A stretch of DNA of 64,000 nt from Streptomyces sp. Ru62 (GTDB taxonomy: Bacteria; Actinomycetota; Actinomycetes; Streptomycetales; Streptomycetaceae), in the NCBI RefSeq assembly GCF_002920615.1, contig NZ_PQSU01000008.1, forward strand, positions 124,001-188,000, read 5' to 3'. The notes under the pieces were generated by a model. The model made no database searches. It saw only the letters and a program-made list of their open reading frames with translations, and was not told where the DNA came from. Shown here piece after piece: positions 62,909-64,000 of the stretch (position 1 is its first letter; each line of letters begins with the position of its first letter). The position numbers and the translations under genes are program-made.

Positions 62909-62916
62909 CCGTCGGG

Positions 62917-63496
62917 TTGGTGGGCAGCGAGCCTGGCCATTTCAAGGAGCGCGGGCAGCGATGCGGCGGGTGCCTGGCTACGGCGCGGGTCGAGCTGGCC
63001 GACCAGACCACCGATGCGCTCCCTTCGCCGCGACACGACCATCCTGGCACCGGAGGGCATGACGTGCGCCAGCACCGCCCGCAGTCCGAGAGGCCCGGGA
63101 AGCCCACCGGTGAGTACGCGATCCCCGCCATTGTGCGGATGGCGTCCGAGCAGGGACACCGGGGCCTGCCGGGGGCTGCCGCTCGGAGGCGGGGGACTTA
63201 CGCAGGGTGAAGGTGGCGATCGGCACGGCGCCGGCGAGCAGCGCCCGGATCGACGAGAGCTACGTCGCCTTCCTCCGAGCTGATGAAGAGTTCGACGCGA
63301 TCTCGGCGCGCCTGGAGAAGAAGTCCCGTACTGGTCGAATCCTGGCAGGTCCGTCGAGGGCGGAATCAACCACAGTTATGGCGGTCGCTTCGCAGCTGTG
63401 ACGCAGTGGACCTGGCAGCAGCGCCCCGTGCCGACCGGCCCTGCATGCACCGGGGTCGTAGGCAGGCTGCTCGGCGACTGGGTGATCAGGTGGTGG
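62917..63496. other. Region with uncertain coding content
   Basis: About 580 bases upstream of the octamer tract. A + strand frame from GTG 63207 to 63401 reads PASSARIDESYVAFLRADEE and FDAISARLEKKS, which looks protein-like but has no known relative. On the - strand LPGPLGLRAVLAHVMPSGAR is likewise open. Either could be a remnant; neither is supported as a gene. Confidence 0.35.
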
Positions 63497-63763
63497 TCAC
63501 CTATGTGTGTGATCGGTTTCCGGAGGGGGCGTGTTGCTGAGGCAGGGCGCCCGCGCCACCTCGCTGTCCGGTTCGGGGCAGTCGCCGAGGTCGGGTCCTT
63601 CGAGGATGAGGTCGAGGAGCAGGGCGGCACGGTTGGGTGAGTGCCGGTGGTGCCGATAGTGCTGGTAGAGGGTCTGGCGGGTGCCCCCGGCTCGCTCGGC
63701 CGGCGGGGCATAGCTCAGTCCGGTCGGCCCGACCGCGGGCAGGAGCTCCCGTGCGATGGTCAC
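63497..63763 (-). pseudogene. TetR-family regulator remnant
   Basis: AVGPTGLSYAPPAERAGGTRQTLYQHY is the N-terminal helix-turn-helix of a TetR regulator (quoted in parts: ARELLPAVGPTGLSYAPPAE, GGTRQTLYQHY). An odd HHRHSP insertion follows, then RAALLLDLILEGPDLGD, the usual next helices. The frame soon ends after EVARAPCLSNT, where the ligand-binding domain of about 120 residues should continue. The gene is truncated and altered inside the HTH region. Confidence 0.6.
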
Positions 63764-64000
63764 GACGCGGGTGCGTCAGCACTGTCCGCCCACGGGCGGA
63801 GAGAGCGGCACGTGTCCGGATTCAGCCGTGCGGACCGGCCACTGCCCGGGCCGACGGCGTCCATCGGGCCAGACCGCGTCCGACTCGTGGACGGATGATC
63901 GAATGACACGGCCCTGGTCGGGGTAGAACGGACGATGGCGTCTTCCCGCAAGGGCAGATGCCGCTACTCATCCCGGCCGGCACCCCCGGCAAGATCGAAG
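63764..64000. other. Right end of window, no gene recognised
   Basis: Short open frames only. A gene entering from the right cannot be excluded. Confidence 0.4.

Noticed and set aside
61474..63369. 631-residue reverse ORF with about 20 PTGRQADR repeats fused to the epoxide hydrolase
   Set aside because: The peptide repeat is just the octamer microsatellite read in any frame; enzyme family start and a ribosome site lie downstream at 62709.

Overview
High-GC DNA with GTG and TTG starts, 4-base ATGA/GTGA gene overlaps, an actinobacterial-type carotenoid cluster, a fused SecDF and abundant class-specific regulators points to a Streptomyces (or very close) chromosome. The amount of accessory metabolism and the broken genes in the right-hand 20 kb suggest a chromosome arm. 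No rRNA, tRNA, insertion sequence or CRISPR array was recognised.

Region 1 (1-17.6 kb) is the right part of a natural-product gene cluster that continues beyond the left edge. A tightly coupled operon encodes a nitrilase-type amidohydrolase (5' end missing), a VOC-fold dioxygenase-like protein, a small ferredoxin, an FMN reductase, an AlkD-type DNA glycosylase and a molybdenum bis-MGD oxidoreductase. It is followed by a methyltransferase, an internally duplicated small protein and a DHA2-type exporter. Next come a second AlkD-type glycosylase, a flavin hydroxylase carrying a TTA codon, an AraC regulator with a GyrI-like sensor domain, two free-standing GyrI-like proteins, a BtrH-like/O-methyltransferase fusion and two more methyltransferases. 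Two AlkD-type enzymes plus three GyrI-like domains are the kind of self-resistance kit known from producers of DNA-alkylating cyclopropanoids such as yatakemycin and CC-1065. The product is therefore inferred, not proven, to be a DNA-alkylating agent; the core assembly genes are outside the window.

Region 2 (18.4-26 kb) is a carotenoid cluster: crtI, crtB and a Rieske protein leftward, and crtY, crtT and crtU rightward, expected to give an aromatic carotenoid of the isorenieratene type. The position where crtE (GGPP synthase) usually lies holds only an 84-codon low-complexity ORF.

Region 3 (26-44 kb) is mixed: small conserved proteins, a locus with an Rv1733c-like membrane protein, an MreB-like actin and two DksA/TraR zinc-finger proteins beside a NarL-type two-component pair, a repeat-rich secreted protein, fused SecDF, a V8-like protease with a small partner, an MBL hydrolase, an NmrA-like protein beside an XRE regulator, a PAS-SpoIIE phosphatase and a beta-carbonic anhydrase.

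Region 4 (44-64 kb) alternates intact genes with debris. A hydroxyquinol module (fused maleylacetate reductase/hydroxyquinol 1,2-dioxygenase plus a TfdB-like monooxygenase) is intact. Truncated or frameshifted remnants include a secreted protein, HxlR, RidA, a Tat-exported DMFase-like protein, an ankyrin protein, AraC and TetR. Near the right end, 20 perfect copies of an 8-base repeat stand directly upstream of an epoxide hydrolase gene.
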